A stretch of 64,000 nt of DNA from Aquimarina litoralis (GTDB taxonomy: Bacteria > Bacteroidota > Bacteroidia > Flavobacteriales > Flavobacteriaceae): positions 1-64,000 of the forward strand of contig NZ_WEKL01000020.1 of assembly GCF_019295435.1 (NCBI RefSeq), given 5' to 3'. A model generated the notes under the pieces. The model worked only from the letters and a program-made list of their open reading frames with translations, ran no database searches and was not told the DNA's origin. Numbering within the stretch: the first letter of the stretch is position 1; each line of letters begins with the position of its first letter. The position numbers were made by a program, and so were the translations under genes. Positions 44,780 to 55,900 of the stretch are shown one piece after another.

Positions 44780-45427
44780 TTAGATTTTTACAAATTTCCC
44801 AACGCCTTTTTCAGTCTCTATAAAGTAAGTTCCCGCTGTTAACTCCTGGACATTTAAAGAAGCCGTATTTTTTGCTGTTTTCACAACTCGTCCTGTGAAA
44901 TCTAGTATTCTATATTGATCAGAAACTACATCATTATTAAAATATAAAACATCATTCACAGGATTTGGATAAAAACCTGTGAACCTTTCCTGACTGTCAA
45001 ATGAACTAACTGATAATGTAGAATCTAATGTGATCGAAGTATTATCATTAACAAAACCCCCATCATTATTATAGGACATGAATATTATTAATAGGTATTG
45101 ATTTCCTGATGGCAAGCTAGTTGAATTTGGAGCATTAGCATCAATAGTATAATCAAAAGTTACATTATTTTGAGCGTTTGGTTGCTGACCAGAATTTTCA
45201 TCAATAGGAAATATCTGATTGTAATCGTTAACAATATTAAAGGAAGCATCTACTTCTCTTAATATAATACTAACATAGAAAAAGTCTTCTGAGCCTGCAT
45301 CATAGGAAACATCCATATTGATAGTTTGGCCTGGAGCTACTGAATTAACCGGATTGTTCCATGTAATGCTTTGTGAAAAACCTAAAGAAATAACAAATAA
45401 AAAATAAATTAACGTAACTTTTTTCAT
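44780..45427 (-). CDS. Small secreted T9SS-sorted protein
   Basis: 215 aa. Signal peptide (1-19, LGFSQ), then one beta-sandwich-like domain (~20-130, SITWNNPVNSVAPGQTINMD) and a type A T9SS sorting tail (~145-215, FYPNPVNDVLYFNNDV, ending GKFVKI). The first domain is distantly similar to the repeated domains of the large protein at the right edge. Its promoter has a 16/19 copy of the shared element. With no catalytic motif, a surface or secreted binding role is plausible, perhaps binding agar. I do not recognise a named family for the first domain. Confidence 0.75.
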   Translation of the reverse strand: MKKVTLIYFLFVISLGFSQSITWNNPVNSVAPGQTINMDVSYDAGSEDFFYVSIILREVDASFNIVNDYNQIFPIDENSGQQPNAQNNVTFDYTIDANAPNSTSLPSGNQYLLIIFMSYNNDGGFVNDNTSITLDSTLSVSSFDSQERFTGFYPNPVNDVLYFNNDVVSDQYRILDFTGRVVKTAKNTASLNVQELTAGTYFIETEKGVGKFVKI

Positions 45428-45447
45428 GATCTTAATTTTTAAAGATC

Positions 45448-45507
45448 TAAAATTAATATTTAATAAAATGATAAGATAAATCTGTGACTAGACTAAAACT
45501 GAACTAA
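45448..45507 (-). promoter_or_regulatory. Promoter of the small T9SS gene with shared element (site C)
   Basis: TAGACTAAAACTGAACTAA (45489-45507) matches the shared element at 16 of 19 positions. Going toward the gene, a 33-bp gap precedes TAATTTTA (complement of 45448-45455), one mismatch from TAnnTTTG. The spacing is identical to the GH2, susC and GH16 promoters. Confidence 0.55.
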
Positions 45508-45847
45508 ACAATAATATTGAGAAAATTAAATGCAAATTGATCAGTTTTCAACTCTACCAATGAAAATATTACCGCTTTTCTTTACTACTTTTAAGGAAAG
45601 TACTTTTCTCTTAAGAAAACGTTTCAAAAAGCAAGACTTTTTATAAACTATTTGTTATATAATTGTTGCTAAAACTTTAAGAGTTAAAAAACTTTGAAAA
45701 TCAGGAATAATCTAAGTTCTGAATTGATTTTGTTTACTAAAAACAGGAATTAATAATAGCGAATATACATCTTTATCAAAATGAAAATAATAACTACTAT
45801 TTTTATTTCAACTAAGTAAATATTTAACATTTTCTTTTATAAAAACT

Positions 45848-45909
45848 CATTCGTCTATTTTTTGTCTAGTTCCTTTTTTTTTAATAAAACCTTAAGATTA
45901 ATATGTTTG
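45848..45909 (+). promoter_or_regulatory. susC promoter with shared element (site D)
   Basis: The minus strand reads TAGACAAAAAATAGACGAA from 45868, with a perfect first 10 bases of the element and a direct TAGAC repeat (14 of 19 overall). A 33-bp gap then a perfect -7 box TATGTTTG (45902-45909). A LacI-type core AAACGTTT lies further up at 45618-45625. The 566-bp gap otherwise shows only A/T-rich sequence. Confidence 0.6.
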
Positions 45910-45993
45910 TTTTGATCATTTCAATGAATTGAGTTCAAAAAAATGAGAAATCATTAATGAGTATTAAATTTTACTAAGTTTCTTTTATTATTT

Positions 45994-48900
45994 ATGAAAA
46001 ACAACAAAACAAGTATGACCAAAAAATATCATTGGTTACTGATCTGTATTTTGATGCTAAGTTTCGTCAGTACAAAAGCACAAGATAGAATGGATATCAC
46101 TGGACAAATTACGGATGACACTGGTTTACCTCTTTTAGGTGTAAATGTTATTGTAGAAGGAACCAATAGAGGTGCCGTTTCAGATTTTGATGGAAATTAT
46201 GTCGTTAAAGCTTCTAAAGGAGAAGTATTATTATTTTCCTCACTTGGTTTTACTAACCAATCTGTAACTATAGGTGATAATACAACAATTAATATTGTTT
46301 TAGCACAAGACAGTCAAGAACTAGAACAAGTGGTTGTGATTGGTTATGGAACGCAAAGAAAAATTGAAGTTACTGGAGCCGTAAATAACGTAAGCGCAGA
46401 AATTATTTCTAAAGCTCCTGTTTCTGATGTCGCAGAATCGTTACAAGGACAAATTGCCGGTGTTAATATTCAGGCTAGTAATGGTAGACCTGGAGAAGAA
46501 GCTAATATACAAATTAGAGGTGTTGGTTCTTTAAGTCCTGGTTCATTAGATCCACTCTTTGTAGTAGATGGAATACCATTTCAAGGGAATCCAAATATAG
46601 CTCCAGAACAGATAGAATCTATTGATATTCTAAAAGATGGTGCTTCTGCCGCAGTCTATGGGGTGAGAGCCGCTAATGGAGTTATTCTTATCACTACCAA
46701 AAAAGGTAAACAAGGACAATTAAAAGTTGATTATTCAACATACTTAGCTGTTCAGAATATTACCTCTGGTGTACCTTTAATGAATACGAATCAACAACTT
46801 TTTTCTGATCAGGCAGTAAATGATGCTGATGGAACCGTTAACAATACATTCTTTTTAAATCCAAATGCACTTGATTTTGATAGTGATTTTGTGGGAGATG
46901 TTCAAAATGATAACGCATTGATACAAAATCATAATCTAAATATATCAGGAGGTGTGGGAGATTTATCTTTAAACATTAATGGTTCCTATTTTGACCAAGA
47001 AGGTGTCCTAATTAATTCTGGTTTTAACAGATTAACTACAAGAATTACTGGACAGTATACTAAGGAGAGGTTAAAGATCTTTACCAGTATTGGTATCACA
47101 GATGAGCTTAGAGAGCAAGAACCTTTTGCTTTATTGGAATTAGCAGTTGCTCAAAAGCCTTTTCAACCTCCAATTGCAGATGTGCAACCTGTTAACGGAG
47201 TAGTTCAATTAGGAGTTGGAACTGGACAACCAGAATTATTAAGTTTTTTAACAAGACTTATCAATAATGAAGATGAAAGACGTATCAGAAGTTCCAACGT
47301 TGCTTTTAGTTTGGACTATGAAATTCTCCAAGGATTAACTTATAAAGTTAATTTAGGTAGAAATACATGGAATTTTAGAAGGAAATTTTTACAACCTCAG
47401 TATCTTCTTTTCAATAATCAAGGAAATTTTGTACCAGGTGCATCCCGTGAAGATGCTATTCTACAAGAGAGTTTTATTTTTAACCAAAGAAATACTATAG
47501 AGAACTCTCTTAACTACAATGTGGATTTTGGTAATCATAATTTGAAATTATTAGCATTAGCTTCTTATGAACAATTTGATTCTAAAACAGTAAACACAGG
47601 AGTAATTGGTTTAGCTAGTAACGATACTGATGTATTTGATCAGGGACAAGAACCTATTAACCCTAATGGATTCGATACCACCAATAAATTAAGTGGGTTA
47701 TTAGGTAGAGTTCAATATAATTTTGATGACAGATACCTCCTATCTGCAAGCGTTAGAAGAGATGGATCTTCAAATTTTGCTGAAGACAACAGGTTCAAAA
47801 CATTCTACGGTGTATCGGCTGGTTGGAACATTAGTGAAGAACCTTTCTTTAAAAATGCAAATCTTGATTTCATAAATAATTTTAAGTTAAGAGGAAGTAT
47901 TGCTGAAGTAGGAAATCAAACAGTCGCTGGTAATAATCCAACACCATTTATACCTACTATAGAATCAGGAGTAAATTTTATTTTCGGAGAAGCAGAAAAC
48001 TTAGCCTTTGGGCAGATAGGAAGACGTTTTGTCGATCCAGATATACAATGGGAAACCAAAATATCCAGAAATATTGGTTTAGATATATCAATGTTTAGCA
48101 ATAAACTGAGCTTTACAGCAGATTACTATTTTAATGATCGTAAAGATCTTCTTTTAGAACAAATATTACCTCCTTCTTCAGGAACCAATGTCCCTAGAGA
48201 CAATACGTTTAGAAGTATTGTTATTAATGCAGGTAACCTTACAAATCAAGGTCTTGAACTTTCTTTATCTTATAAAGATCAAACGGCTTATGGATTAAAA
48301 TGGAATGTTGGTGCTACTTTCACTAGAAATGTCAACGAAATTACTGATCTTAATGGAAATGGAAGAGGTAGTTTCACAGGAGGAGTTCCACTTGCAACTA
48401 TAGCAAATGCGGATAACACTACATTTTTGGTTGAAGGATTCGAAGCTGGTGCATTTTTCTTACTTCAAAATGAAGGTGTAATTCAAACTCCAGAAGAATT
48501 ACAGGCCTATCAGCAAATAGTTCCAGATGCAAGACTTGGTGATATTGCTTATATAGACCAACCTACTGTAGATACTAATGGTGATGGAATTCCTGACACA
48601 GGAGATGGAACAATTAATGATGATGATAGAGTGTATTCAGGTTCTGGACAAGCCGAATTTGAAGCAGGTTTAAACTTAAATCTTGAGTATAAAGGTTTTG
48701 ATTTTTTCCTTCAGAATTACTTTTCTTATGGTGCAGAAGTATATAACGGAGCACGTTTGGCCGCTTATGTTTATGGCAGACATGAAGAACAATTTAATCA
48801 ATGGACCCCACAAAATCCAACTTCAAATATTCCAGCAAGAAGAGCAGGTTTAATAACAGATAGTACCCGACCTAGATCAGATTTTTTCCTTGAAGACGGA

Positions 48901-49134
48901 TCATATTGGAGAATACGAAATATAACCATAGGATACACTATCCCTAATGAGGCATTACCAAATTTCTTTTCGAAATTCAGAATATATGGAACGGCACAAA
49001 ATCCATTCACATTTACTGAATACACTGGTTTTGATCCTGAGATTGGTGGAGACGGAATCTTTACAAGAGGAGTAGATCAATTAACCTACCCAGTTTCCAG
49101 AAGAATTTTGTTTGGTGTTCAACTTGGTTTTTAA
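45994..49134 (+). CDS. SusC-like TonB-dependent outer-membrane transporter
   Basis: 1046 aa. Signal peptide ends TKAQ (~residue 29). A carboxypeptidase-regulatory-like domain (~34-115, ITGQITDDTGLPLLGVNVIV) precedes the plug (~120-235, with VVVIGYGTQRK as the TonB-box region) and a large barrel ending in Phe (LFGVQLGF). It imports agar oligosaccharides across the outer membrane with the SusD encoded 21 bp downstream. There is just one SusCD pair in the window. Its promoter bears the shared element. Confidence 0.96.
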   Translation: MKNNKTSMTKKYHWLLICILMLSFVSTKAQDRMDITGQITDDTGLPLLGVNVIVEGTNRGAVSDFDGNYVVKASKGEVLLFSSLGFTNQSVTIGDNTTINIVLAQDSQELEQVVVIGYGTQRKIEVTGAVNNVSAEIISKAPVSDVAESLQGQIAGVNIQASNGRPGEEANIQIRGVGSLSPGSLDPLFVVDGIPFQGNPNIAPEQIESIDILKDGASAAVYGVRAANGVILITTKKGKQGQLKVDYSTYLAVQNITSGVPLMNTNQQLFSDQAVNDADGTVNNTFFLNPNALDFDSDFVGDVQNDNALIQNHNLNISGGVGDLSLNINGSYFDQEGVLINSGFNRLTTRITGQYTKERLKIFTSIGITDELREQEPFALLELAVAQKPFQPPIADVQPVNGVVQLGVGTGQPELLSFLTRLINNEDERRIRSSNVAFSLDYEILQGLTYKVNLGRNTWNFRRKFLQPQYLLFNNQGNFVPGASREDAILQESFIFNQRNTIENSLNYNVDFGNHNLKLLALASYEQFDSKTVNTGVIGLASNDTDVFDQGQEPINPNGFDTTNKLSGLLGRVQYNFDDRYLLSASVRRDGSSNFAEDNRFKTFYGVSAGWNISEEPFFKNANLDFINNFKLRGSIAEVGNQTVAGNNPTPFIPTIESGVNFIFGEAENLAFGQIGRRFVDPDIQWETKISRNIGLDISMFSNKLSFTADYYFNDRKDLLLEQILPPSSGTNVPRDNTFRSIVINAGNLTNQGLELSLSYKDQTAYGLKWNVGATFTRNVNEITDLNGNGRGSFTGGVPLATIANADNTTFLVEGFEAGAFFLLQNEGVIQTPEELQAYQQIVPDARLGDIAYIDQPTVDTNGDGIPDTGDGTINDDDRVYSGSGQAEFEAGLNLNLEYKGFDFFLQNYFSYGAEVYNGARLAAYVYGRHEEQFNQWTPQNPTSNIPARRAGLITDSTRPRSDFFLEDGSYWRIRNITIGYTIPNEALPNFFSKFRIYGTAQNPFTFTEYTGFDPEIGGDGIFTRGVDQLTYPVSRRILFGVQLGF

Positions 49135-49155
49135 AAAATACTTATACAATTTATT

Positions 49156-50898
49156 ATGAAAATGAAACATAAATTAAATACCTACATCACACTAATCTTT
49201 AGTATCCTTATGCTATCGGGTTGTGACTTGGATGTAGAAAATTCAAATGCTGTAACCGAAGAGACCTTTTGGAGAACCTCCAGCGATTTTAACGCTGCAT
49301 TAAATACAGTATATGGCGCTCTTCAGTTTCAAGGTGTAAGTGGATCCGGTCTCGCATTTGAAATGCTTTTAGGAGATGAAGCTGGTACCGAAGACTTTTA
49401 TAGACAAATAGAATTTGCCACATTAAGTTTTGGTGATGCAAGTGAGCAAGTTGTTGATAAATGGAACCAACTTTATATTGGAATCTTTAGAGCTAATCAG
49501 GTATTAGAGCAGCTCCCAATTAACATGGATGTTTTTGACGATCCTGAAGAAGCGGTAGCTATTGAAGCACAGGCTAGATTTCTTAGAGCATTTTACCATT
49601 TCCAAGTGGCACATACCTATGGTGGTGCTGTTATTAGAACCATTGTCCCTGTAGGAGATGAAATCAATGCTCCATTAAGTTCAATTGAAGAAGTAACCAA
49701 TCAGGTAATTATTCCAGATCTTATTTTTGCCAAAGAAAACCTTCCTGAAACATGGCCGTCTGCAGAACTAGGAAGAATCACATGGGGTGCAGCTACTGCA
49801 CTATTAGGAAAAACGTATTTATACTCAGAACAGTGGGAACAAGCAGCTAATGAGTTCAGAGAAGTAATAGATTCCAATCTTTACAGCTTAGCTCCTAATA
49901 ACTTAGATAATTTTTCGCACTTAACGGAGTTCAATACGGAATCTATTCTAGAAACTCCATACTCTACTGAATTCAATCCTGGCGCTAATGGTAATATTGT
50001 AGATAATAATACTTTCGAAACAGGAGCAGAAGCAAGTGGAATTGCTAGATCTATGGGACAACTTCAATTTGGTGCCTTCAACGTTGTATTACCTACCTAC
50101 TATCTTCATGAGCTTTTTGTAAGAGATGAAATTGATCCTAATAATCCCATTAATGATGGAAATACACAATCTAAAAGAATGGGCGCTAGTATCGTTCCGG
50201 TTAATGGGGATGGTTTGTATTACGGATTACCTATAAACGATAGGCCTGGTTGGGTATTTGGGCAAAGTTCATACACTAAAAAGTATTCTAATTGGTATCA
50301 TTTGGAAAACGAGGATGGAAATGATAGATCAGAAATTAATTTCAGACATATTCGTTTAGCCGATGTGTATTTGATGTATGCAGAAGCTGTCCTAGAAGCA
50401 AGTAATGATTTCGACATGGCTATAGAATTTATAGATAGAGTAAGAAGAAGAGCTGGAGTGATTACATTAAGTCAGTATATAACTGATAACGGAGGATTTC
50501 CACAGTTTCATATTAGTGAAGAGGTTAATGGAGCTCAACCTTTTGTAGCACCTTCTGCTGAAACTGTAATGACACACTTAAGACGTGTAGAAAGACCATT
50601 AGAGTTATGCTTCGAAGGACACCGATGGAAAGATTTAGTAAGGTGGGGTATTGCAGGAGATGTGTTAAATGAACTACTACAAGATGAAACTTGGAGAATT
50701 CAAAATCAGACTGGAATTCTCGATGTTATTGTTGACCCTAATGTGCCTGGTAGTGGGGCTGGAGTTGCTCCTTTATTCATAAGAGAAAAAGTTAGACCCG
50801 ATTTTGGTCAAGCAAGTCAAAACTACAACTCCGCAATACATGATTACTTTCCAATTCCAGCATTGGAATTACAAACAAATGATCAAATTGGTAATTAA
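49156..50898 (+). CDS. SusD-like surface glycan-binding lipoprotein
   Basis: 580 aa. Lipobox SGC at about Cys23. SusD N-terminal region (VTEETFWRTSSDFNAALNTVYGALQ) and RagB/SusD C-terminal half, e.g. NFRHIRLADVYLMYAEAVLEA and RRVERPLELCFEGHRWKDLVR, are both present. It sits on the cell surface as a lid of the SusC channel and binds oligosaccharides. It follows susC by 21 bp and precedes the SGBP by 12 bp. Confidence 0.96.
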   Translation: MKMKHKLNTYITLIFSILMLSGCDLDVENSNAVTEETFWRTSSDFNAALNTVYGALQFQGVSGSGLAFEMLLGDEAGTEDFYRQIEFATLSFGDASEQVVDKWNQLYIGIFRANQVLEQLPINMDVFDDPEEAVAIEAQARFLRAFYHFQVAHTYGGAVIRTIVPVGDEINAPLSSIEEVTNQVIIPDLIFAKENLPETWPSAELGRITWGAATALLGKTYLYSEQWEQAANEFREVIDSNLYSLAPNNLDNFSHLTEFNTESILETPYSTEFNPGANGNIVDNNTFETGAEASGIARSMGQLQFGAFNVVLPTYYLHELFVRDEIDPNNPINDGNTQSKRMGASIVPVNGDGLYYGLPINDRPGWVFGQSSYTKKYSNWYHLENEDGNDRSEINFRHIRLADVYLMYAEAVLEASNDFDMAIEFIDRVRRRAGVITLSQYITDNGGFPQFHISEEVNGAQPFVAPSAETVMTHLRRVERPLELCFEGHRWKDLVRWGIAGDVLNELLQDETWRIQNQTGILDVIVDPNVPGSGAGVAPLFIREKVRPDFGQASQNYNSAIHDYFPIPALELQTNDQIGN

Positions 50899-50910
50899 AA
50901 TTTTGCAAAT

Positions 50911-52458
50911 ATGAAGAAGTTATTAAAATTTATGACAATGTTAATAATGGGAGTTATCACCATTATTAGCTGTCAAAATGACGATGTTGATACGGATGTA
51001 CCTAGTCAGAGAGTAATTTTCACCTCAGAACAAAGTCAAGGTAATCAAATTAGACTAAATACGGACCTTACATTTGGCGACGTCTCTACTGGAGTTGTTT
51101 CAAGAACATGGACATTTCCAGAAGGTGTTACAAATATTACAGAATCAAATAGCGATGTTGTAAAAGCAACTTTTACTCAAGTTGGTGAGCACAATGTAAC
51201 TTTAAATCAAGTTTTTGAAGAAGAAGCTTTCGTTAACGGTGTGCTTAGAGGACGAGAATTAGACACTACTATTGTGGTAAGAGTAATTGAACCAATTGTA
51301 GTAAATCTAAGAGCAAATTATATTAATCCTGATGGTACATTAGGAGGCGCTTTAACAATGAGTGATGATGCTGAAAACGAAGTAATCGCAAGTAGAGCTG
51401 TTCGCTATACTTTTGATCTTGAAGGAGAACCTCAAAATATAGATTGGACATTAGATGGAGGAGATCCTGAAACAGCTACGGGAATCAATCAAGTAGATGT
51501 TACCTACAAACGCTTAGGAACTTATGGTATTAATGTAGAAGCAAATACGAACAGACCTTTTGGAGAGGCAATTGCTTCTTTTTCAAACTTAGTAACAGTA
51601 GTTCCATCAACAGACCCAGTAACATTAGACAGAGTTCAAGGGAAAAGAGACGGGACTCTGGCATTGGAATTTAGCCGAGAAATGGAGGAATCTACTATTG
51701 TAAGCGATCAATTCTCGTTAACTATAGATAACGACGGAACTTCTATTCCAGCTACCATACAAAGTATTAGACTTGACCCTTCCGAAAGGAATGTTCTATT
51801 AATTTCATTGAGCGGAGACCAAATCTATATTGATGATACAGTAACCGTTTCATACACTGCTGGATCTTTATTTACTACAGATGGTGTTCAGTCTGATAGT
51901 TTTATGGATATTCCTATGGATTCCTTTGAACAAGGAGAAAATATTTTAGAATCTACAACTGTAGATTTCAGTTTTGAAAATTCTACAAATGATGATAATT
52001 GGCCTTATCAATTCTGGGGTGGAATTTGGGAATTGTATGACTTCTCAATTGATTTTTCTAGAGCAAGAACAGGAACCAGAAGTGGCGTAGTGGATATGCA
52101 AGCAAATGGAGGAATGATTATTGGTCATACTTCTGGAACATTCCCACTGGAAGCTGGACAAGGATATGAAATTGGAATTTGGTCTTATGTAGAAAATGTT
52201 GGAAATACTCCTGCGGGATCTAACAACCCTGATCTTAGAATCTATTGGACTCCTGCAACTAATTTTGCTTTAGGACCAAATCCTGAAATAAGTGCTGATT
52301 TCCCTACAAATCAATGGGTCTATAGTTCAGTTTTAGTAACTGCAACCGAAACAGAGGATAAACAATTTCTGATCAGAGGATTTAATGAATTTAATAATAT
52401 GCCGATCAGAATTTATATCGATGATTTATTTGTTAGCAAGGTTGACTTAAGACCATAA
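50911..52458 (+). CDS. Surface glycan-binding lipoprotein (SusE-position, PKD-like)
   Basis: 515 aa. Lipobox IISC at about Cys21. Residues ~30-260 form PKD/Ig-like domains (VVSRTWTFPEGVTNITESNS). A C-terminal domain (~345-513) resembles carbohydrate-binding modules (WPYQFWGGIWELYDFSIDFS and an RIYIDDLFVSK end). It is in the SusE/F position after SusD, 12 bp downstream, and is likely a surface glycan-binding protein for agar chains. Sequence family is loosely conserved, so the role rests on position and domain kind. Confidence 0.82.
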   Translation: MKKLLKFMTMLIMGVITIISCQNDDVDTDVPSQRVIFTSEQSQGNQIRLNTDLTFGDVSTGVVSRTWTFPEGVTNITESNSDVVKATFTQVGEHNVTLNQVFEEEAFVNGVLRGRELDTTIVVRVIEPIVVNLRANYINPDGTLGGALTMSDDAENEVIASRAVRYTFDLEGEPQNIDWTLDGGDPETATGINQVDVTYKRLGTYGINVEANTNRPFGEAIASFSNLVTVVPSTDPVTLDRVQGKRDGTLALEFSREMEESTIVSDQFSLTIDNDGTSIPATIQSIRLDPSERNVLLISLSGDQIYIDDTVTVSYTAGSLFTTDGVQSDSFMDIPMDSFEQGENILESTTVDFSFENSTNDDNWPYQFWGGIWELYDFSIDFSRARTGTRSGVVDMQANGGMIIGHTSGTFPLEAGQGYEIGIWSYVENVGNTPAGSNNPDLRIYWTPATNFALGPNPEISADFPTNQWVYSSVLVTATETEDKQFLIRGFNEFNNMPIRIYIDDLFVSKVDLRP

Positions 52459-52479
52459 TTATATTAGCCAATTTTAAAC

Positions 52480-52537
52480 TGTTTGAAAATGGGGTTGTTT
52501 TTATTACTACTCTACTAAGCAACCTCTTTTTCAAACA
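52480..52537 (+). terminator. Long hairpin after the susCD-SGBP genes
   Basis: TGTTTGAAAA (52480-52489) with GGGGTTG pairs with CAACCTC and TTTTCAAACA (ending 52537). Only a short T-rich stretch follows. It probably ends or attenuates the susCD transcript before GH86, whose own leader fills the remaining ~450 bp. Confidence 0.6.
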
Positions 52538-52857
52538 TTTATTACAACACATTTTAGAACCAACTAACTAAAATCTATCTTAGATTTTATGTAATTATTA
52601 ACCAAACACGAACTCAACTCTTAAACTTAAAGACCAACACCTTACTTCATTATAAAAAATACTTTTACGAGCCTACTACTTTCCAGACCACCCAGTAGTA
52701 TTACTTTTTTAATTGCCCAAAAAGCAATTTCTACAAGACAATTCTAATTTTTCTTTTTACATCGAAAACAGCTCACAGGTTAGCTCTTTCGATGCACTAT
52801 TGACTGATTAAAAAATTTAACAAATAGAATACAATACCGTATTTCAATAGGTTAGTT

Positions 52858-52917
52858 CTTGATTCAATTTATCTCATTTTTTTAAAAGTATATACACTTT
52901 TATTAAGGGTACTATTG
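52858..52917 (+). promoter_or_regulatory. Candidate GH86 promoter with degenerate shared element
   Basis: TACTATTG (52910-52917) is one mismatch from TAnnTTTG, the same deviation as at the GH16 promoter. At the expected position 32 bp upstream, CTTGATTCAATTTATCTCA matches CTTGTTCAGTTTTTGTCTA at 14 of 19 positions if one base is inserted. Weak on its own. The surrounding 533-bp gap shows nothing else clear. Confidence 0.3.
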
Positions 52918-52991
52918 TCAAAATTCAAATCAAACTAAGATAAAACACCTTCGAACCACACATACATTTTATAAACTTAATCTTATTAATC

Positions 52992-55900
52992 ATGAAAAAA
53001 ATCAATTTCATTATTGTAATGGGGCTTTTTATGCTATTTCCCATAGCAAATAGGGCTCAAAACGTCGAGGTAGACGTAAATCTAAACATTAAACATTCAG
53101 TCGGAGGTATCTCCGATTTTGGTAGGGAAAGGCATATAACCAACCATGCCAGCATTTTTGAAGCCGACTATGAAGGCGAAATAAACAGAGTAGATGAACT
53201 ATTAAATGAATTAGATGTTACTTTAGGACGAGATAATGGAACGTCCTCTTTTCTTTTTCAATTTACTCCTGTAGATGAAGAAAGACCAAACAAACATGAT
53301 CGTGATAGTTTAAGTGTATTATTAGATTTCTGGCAAGAAGAATACCAAAGAAGATTGGAAGACCGTGGACTTACATCCTTCAAAGGAAACACCACATCTA
53401 TCATGGGAACAAATCCTCATCCTACCTATCCAACACTATCTTATTTTGACAATGGAATATGTGGTTCTAATTGGGGTAGAGAGAATGGCCAAACATGGAT
53501 CCCCCAAGACATTGAGACTTCTGCAGAATGGATGGTTCAGTTTATGGACGAATTTTTTGTAGATAATATCAGTCAAGATGGTATTGTAATGCCTGAATAT
53601 TGGGAGGTTATTAATGAACCAGATTTTCCTCTAAATACAGGACAATTTATGATGTCTAGTTGGGAAGACATCTTTGAGTATCATAACCTAGTTGCTGTAG
53701 GTGTAAAAGAGAAATTAGGTAGTAGAGCACCTAAAATTGGCGGAATGACTTGGGGATTACATGATCTATTTAATGGCGATGGATTTTCTCGTTTTCAAAG
53801 TGTAGATTATGTAAATGGCTTTTATGGTAATACTCCAGCAGATGAACTTGCAAAGGCCTACGCAAGAAGTCAGGTAGATAAGCCTTCTTTTTTTATAGAT
53901 AGAAATCAACCTTGGTTCCAATGGGATGTAATGTGGAAAGGATTTATCGATATTGCTGGTGCAAATATGGATTTTTATTCTGTTCACTTTTATGACTGGC
54001 CGACTTATGATGCTACTGGAGGTACTACTAGAAGTGGAGGTCATGTTGAGGCAACATTAGAAATGTTAGAATCTTATGATATCAATAAGTTTGGAACACG
54101 TAAACCTGTAATTATTTCAGAGTATGGGGCTGTACAAAATGCATGGGATGATAGACCTCATGATAGAAGATATGATTGGGAAAACCTAAAACCATTTTCT
54201 AACATGCTAATGCAGTTTTTAGAAAGACCTGATTATATAGAACTTTCTATGCCTTTTACATTAACTAAAGCTACTTTTAGAGATGTAGATAACAATGGAG
54301 ATGGTATTCCCGAAATTGTATATCATTATAAAATGCTTAGAGACGATGATGGTGATGGTAACTGGGAATGGAGCGATATGATCAAATGGTATCGACTATG
54401 GGATGATGTTGATGGAACTAGGGTTGATACTATGTCTTCTGACCCTGATATACAGGTTGATTGTTATATCGATGGGAAAGATGTGTTTCTTATTCTGAAC
54501 AACCTTGAAGATGAGGATACCAATATTAACCTTAACTTCTTTGAAGATTTTAATAATCAAGCAGAAAGTGTTCGTATAAAACAGTTATTCTTACAAGGAG
54601 TTAGAGATGTTACTTTATCAGACGATACAACTACAGATATTCCTTCAACAGTTACTCTTAGAGCAGACGCAACAATGGTCTTAAAATATACATTTGCAAA
54701 TGAAGTGAATATTAATGAGTCCTCTACTGAAAAAAAATTCTATGGAGCTTCAGTTAGTAATGATCAAAGAGTAGAGATCCAAAGTGGAGATAATACATTT
54801 TTTGTAAATGGGGTTGAAGTACCTCAAAATCCTGACAATACAGAAGCAATGTTAAAGATTACAGCAAATCTTTTTGATGCAGCTGATGATGTTGAGAATG
54901 GATTTTTATCTATAAAGAAACTGGTTTTTAATGGAGTGGAAGTAGAAACCCCTATTGACTGGAGAGGTGGAAGACAAAATAGAAGTAGATGGTTTGGAGC
55001 TTTAGAAATTCCTGTTCCAGCTAACTTAGTCAGGCAAAATAATACTATTGTTATAGATTTCCAACATGTAGGAGAAGTCTGCGTTGTAAACTTACTTACA
55101 TGGGAATTTACCAAAAAACCAGGAAGATCTGATGAAGGTCCCGGTAGTCCCGATCCAATTTCAGTAACTGGTGTCGCTGTTTCACCGGCTACTATATCCT
55201 TAGATCCAGGAGATACCACAACACTTACAGCAACTGTTGCTCCATCCAATGCTACCGATAAAACAGTAACTTGGTCTTCTAGCAATACTTCTGTTGCTTC
55301 TGTTTCCACTAGTGGTGTTGTCACAGCACTGACAATGGGATCGGCAATTATAACAGCTACCACCGTAGATGGTAATTTTACAGCTACTAGTACTATCACT
55401 GTTAATGATACTTCTATACCGCCTTCTGGAGATCAAATCATTATTGAAGCCGAAGACTTTATCGCAACTGGTGGTACCTTTAATGATGCATCCGCTGGTG
55501 GCCCTGGTCTTGGTGTTAATGCTACAGCTACTAATATCAATTATGTGAATAGTGGAGATTATGCAGAATACACCATTAACGTCGGAAATCCTGGTGCTTA
55601 CAGAATCGCTTACGAAATCTCTACACCTTCTGATAATGCGCAAATCCAATTGCTTATTGATGGAACTGTAGTAGCTACAGATAATGTACCTAATAATGGA
55701 CAATGGGATGATTACAACGCATTAGTATCATCCAGCACGATCTCTAATCTAACTGCTGGTGTACATACAGTACGTGTAGTAGCTTCCGGATCCAATCCTT
55801 GGCAATGGAACTTAGATAAAATTATACTGACTAGAATAACAGGAAATACACAAGTAGATGGAGGAACCATAACCGGTGGTCCTTTTGTATTTACAGTGGG

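Noticed and set aside
45618-45625. LacI-type AAACGTTT core upstream of susC
   Set aside because: Only 8 bp are symmetric, no second copy was found at galK or other agar genes, and it lies ~280 bp above the proposed susC promoter.
55200-55703. Minus-strand 167-aa Ser/Ile/Arg-rich frame inside GH86
   Set aside because: Low-complexity antisense of Thr/Ala/Asp-rich Big_2 and CBM6 repeats.
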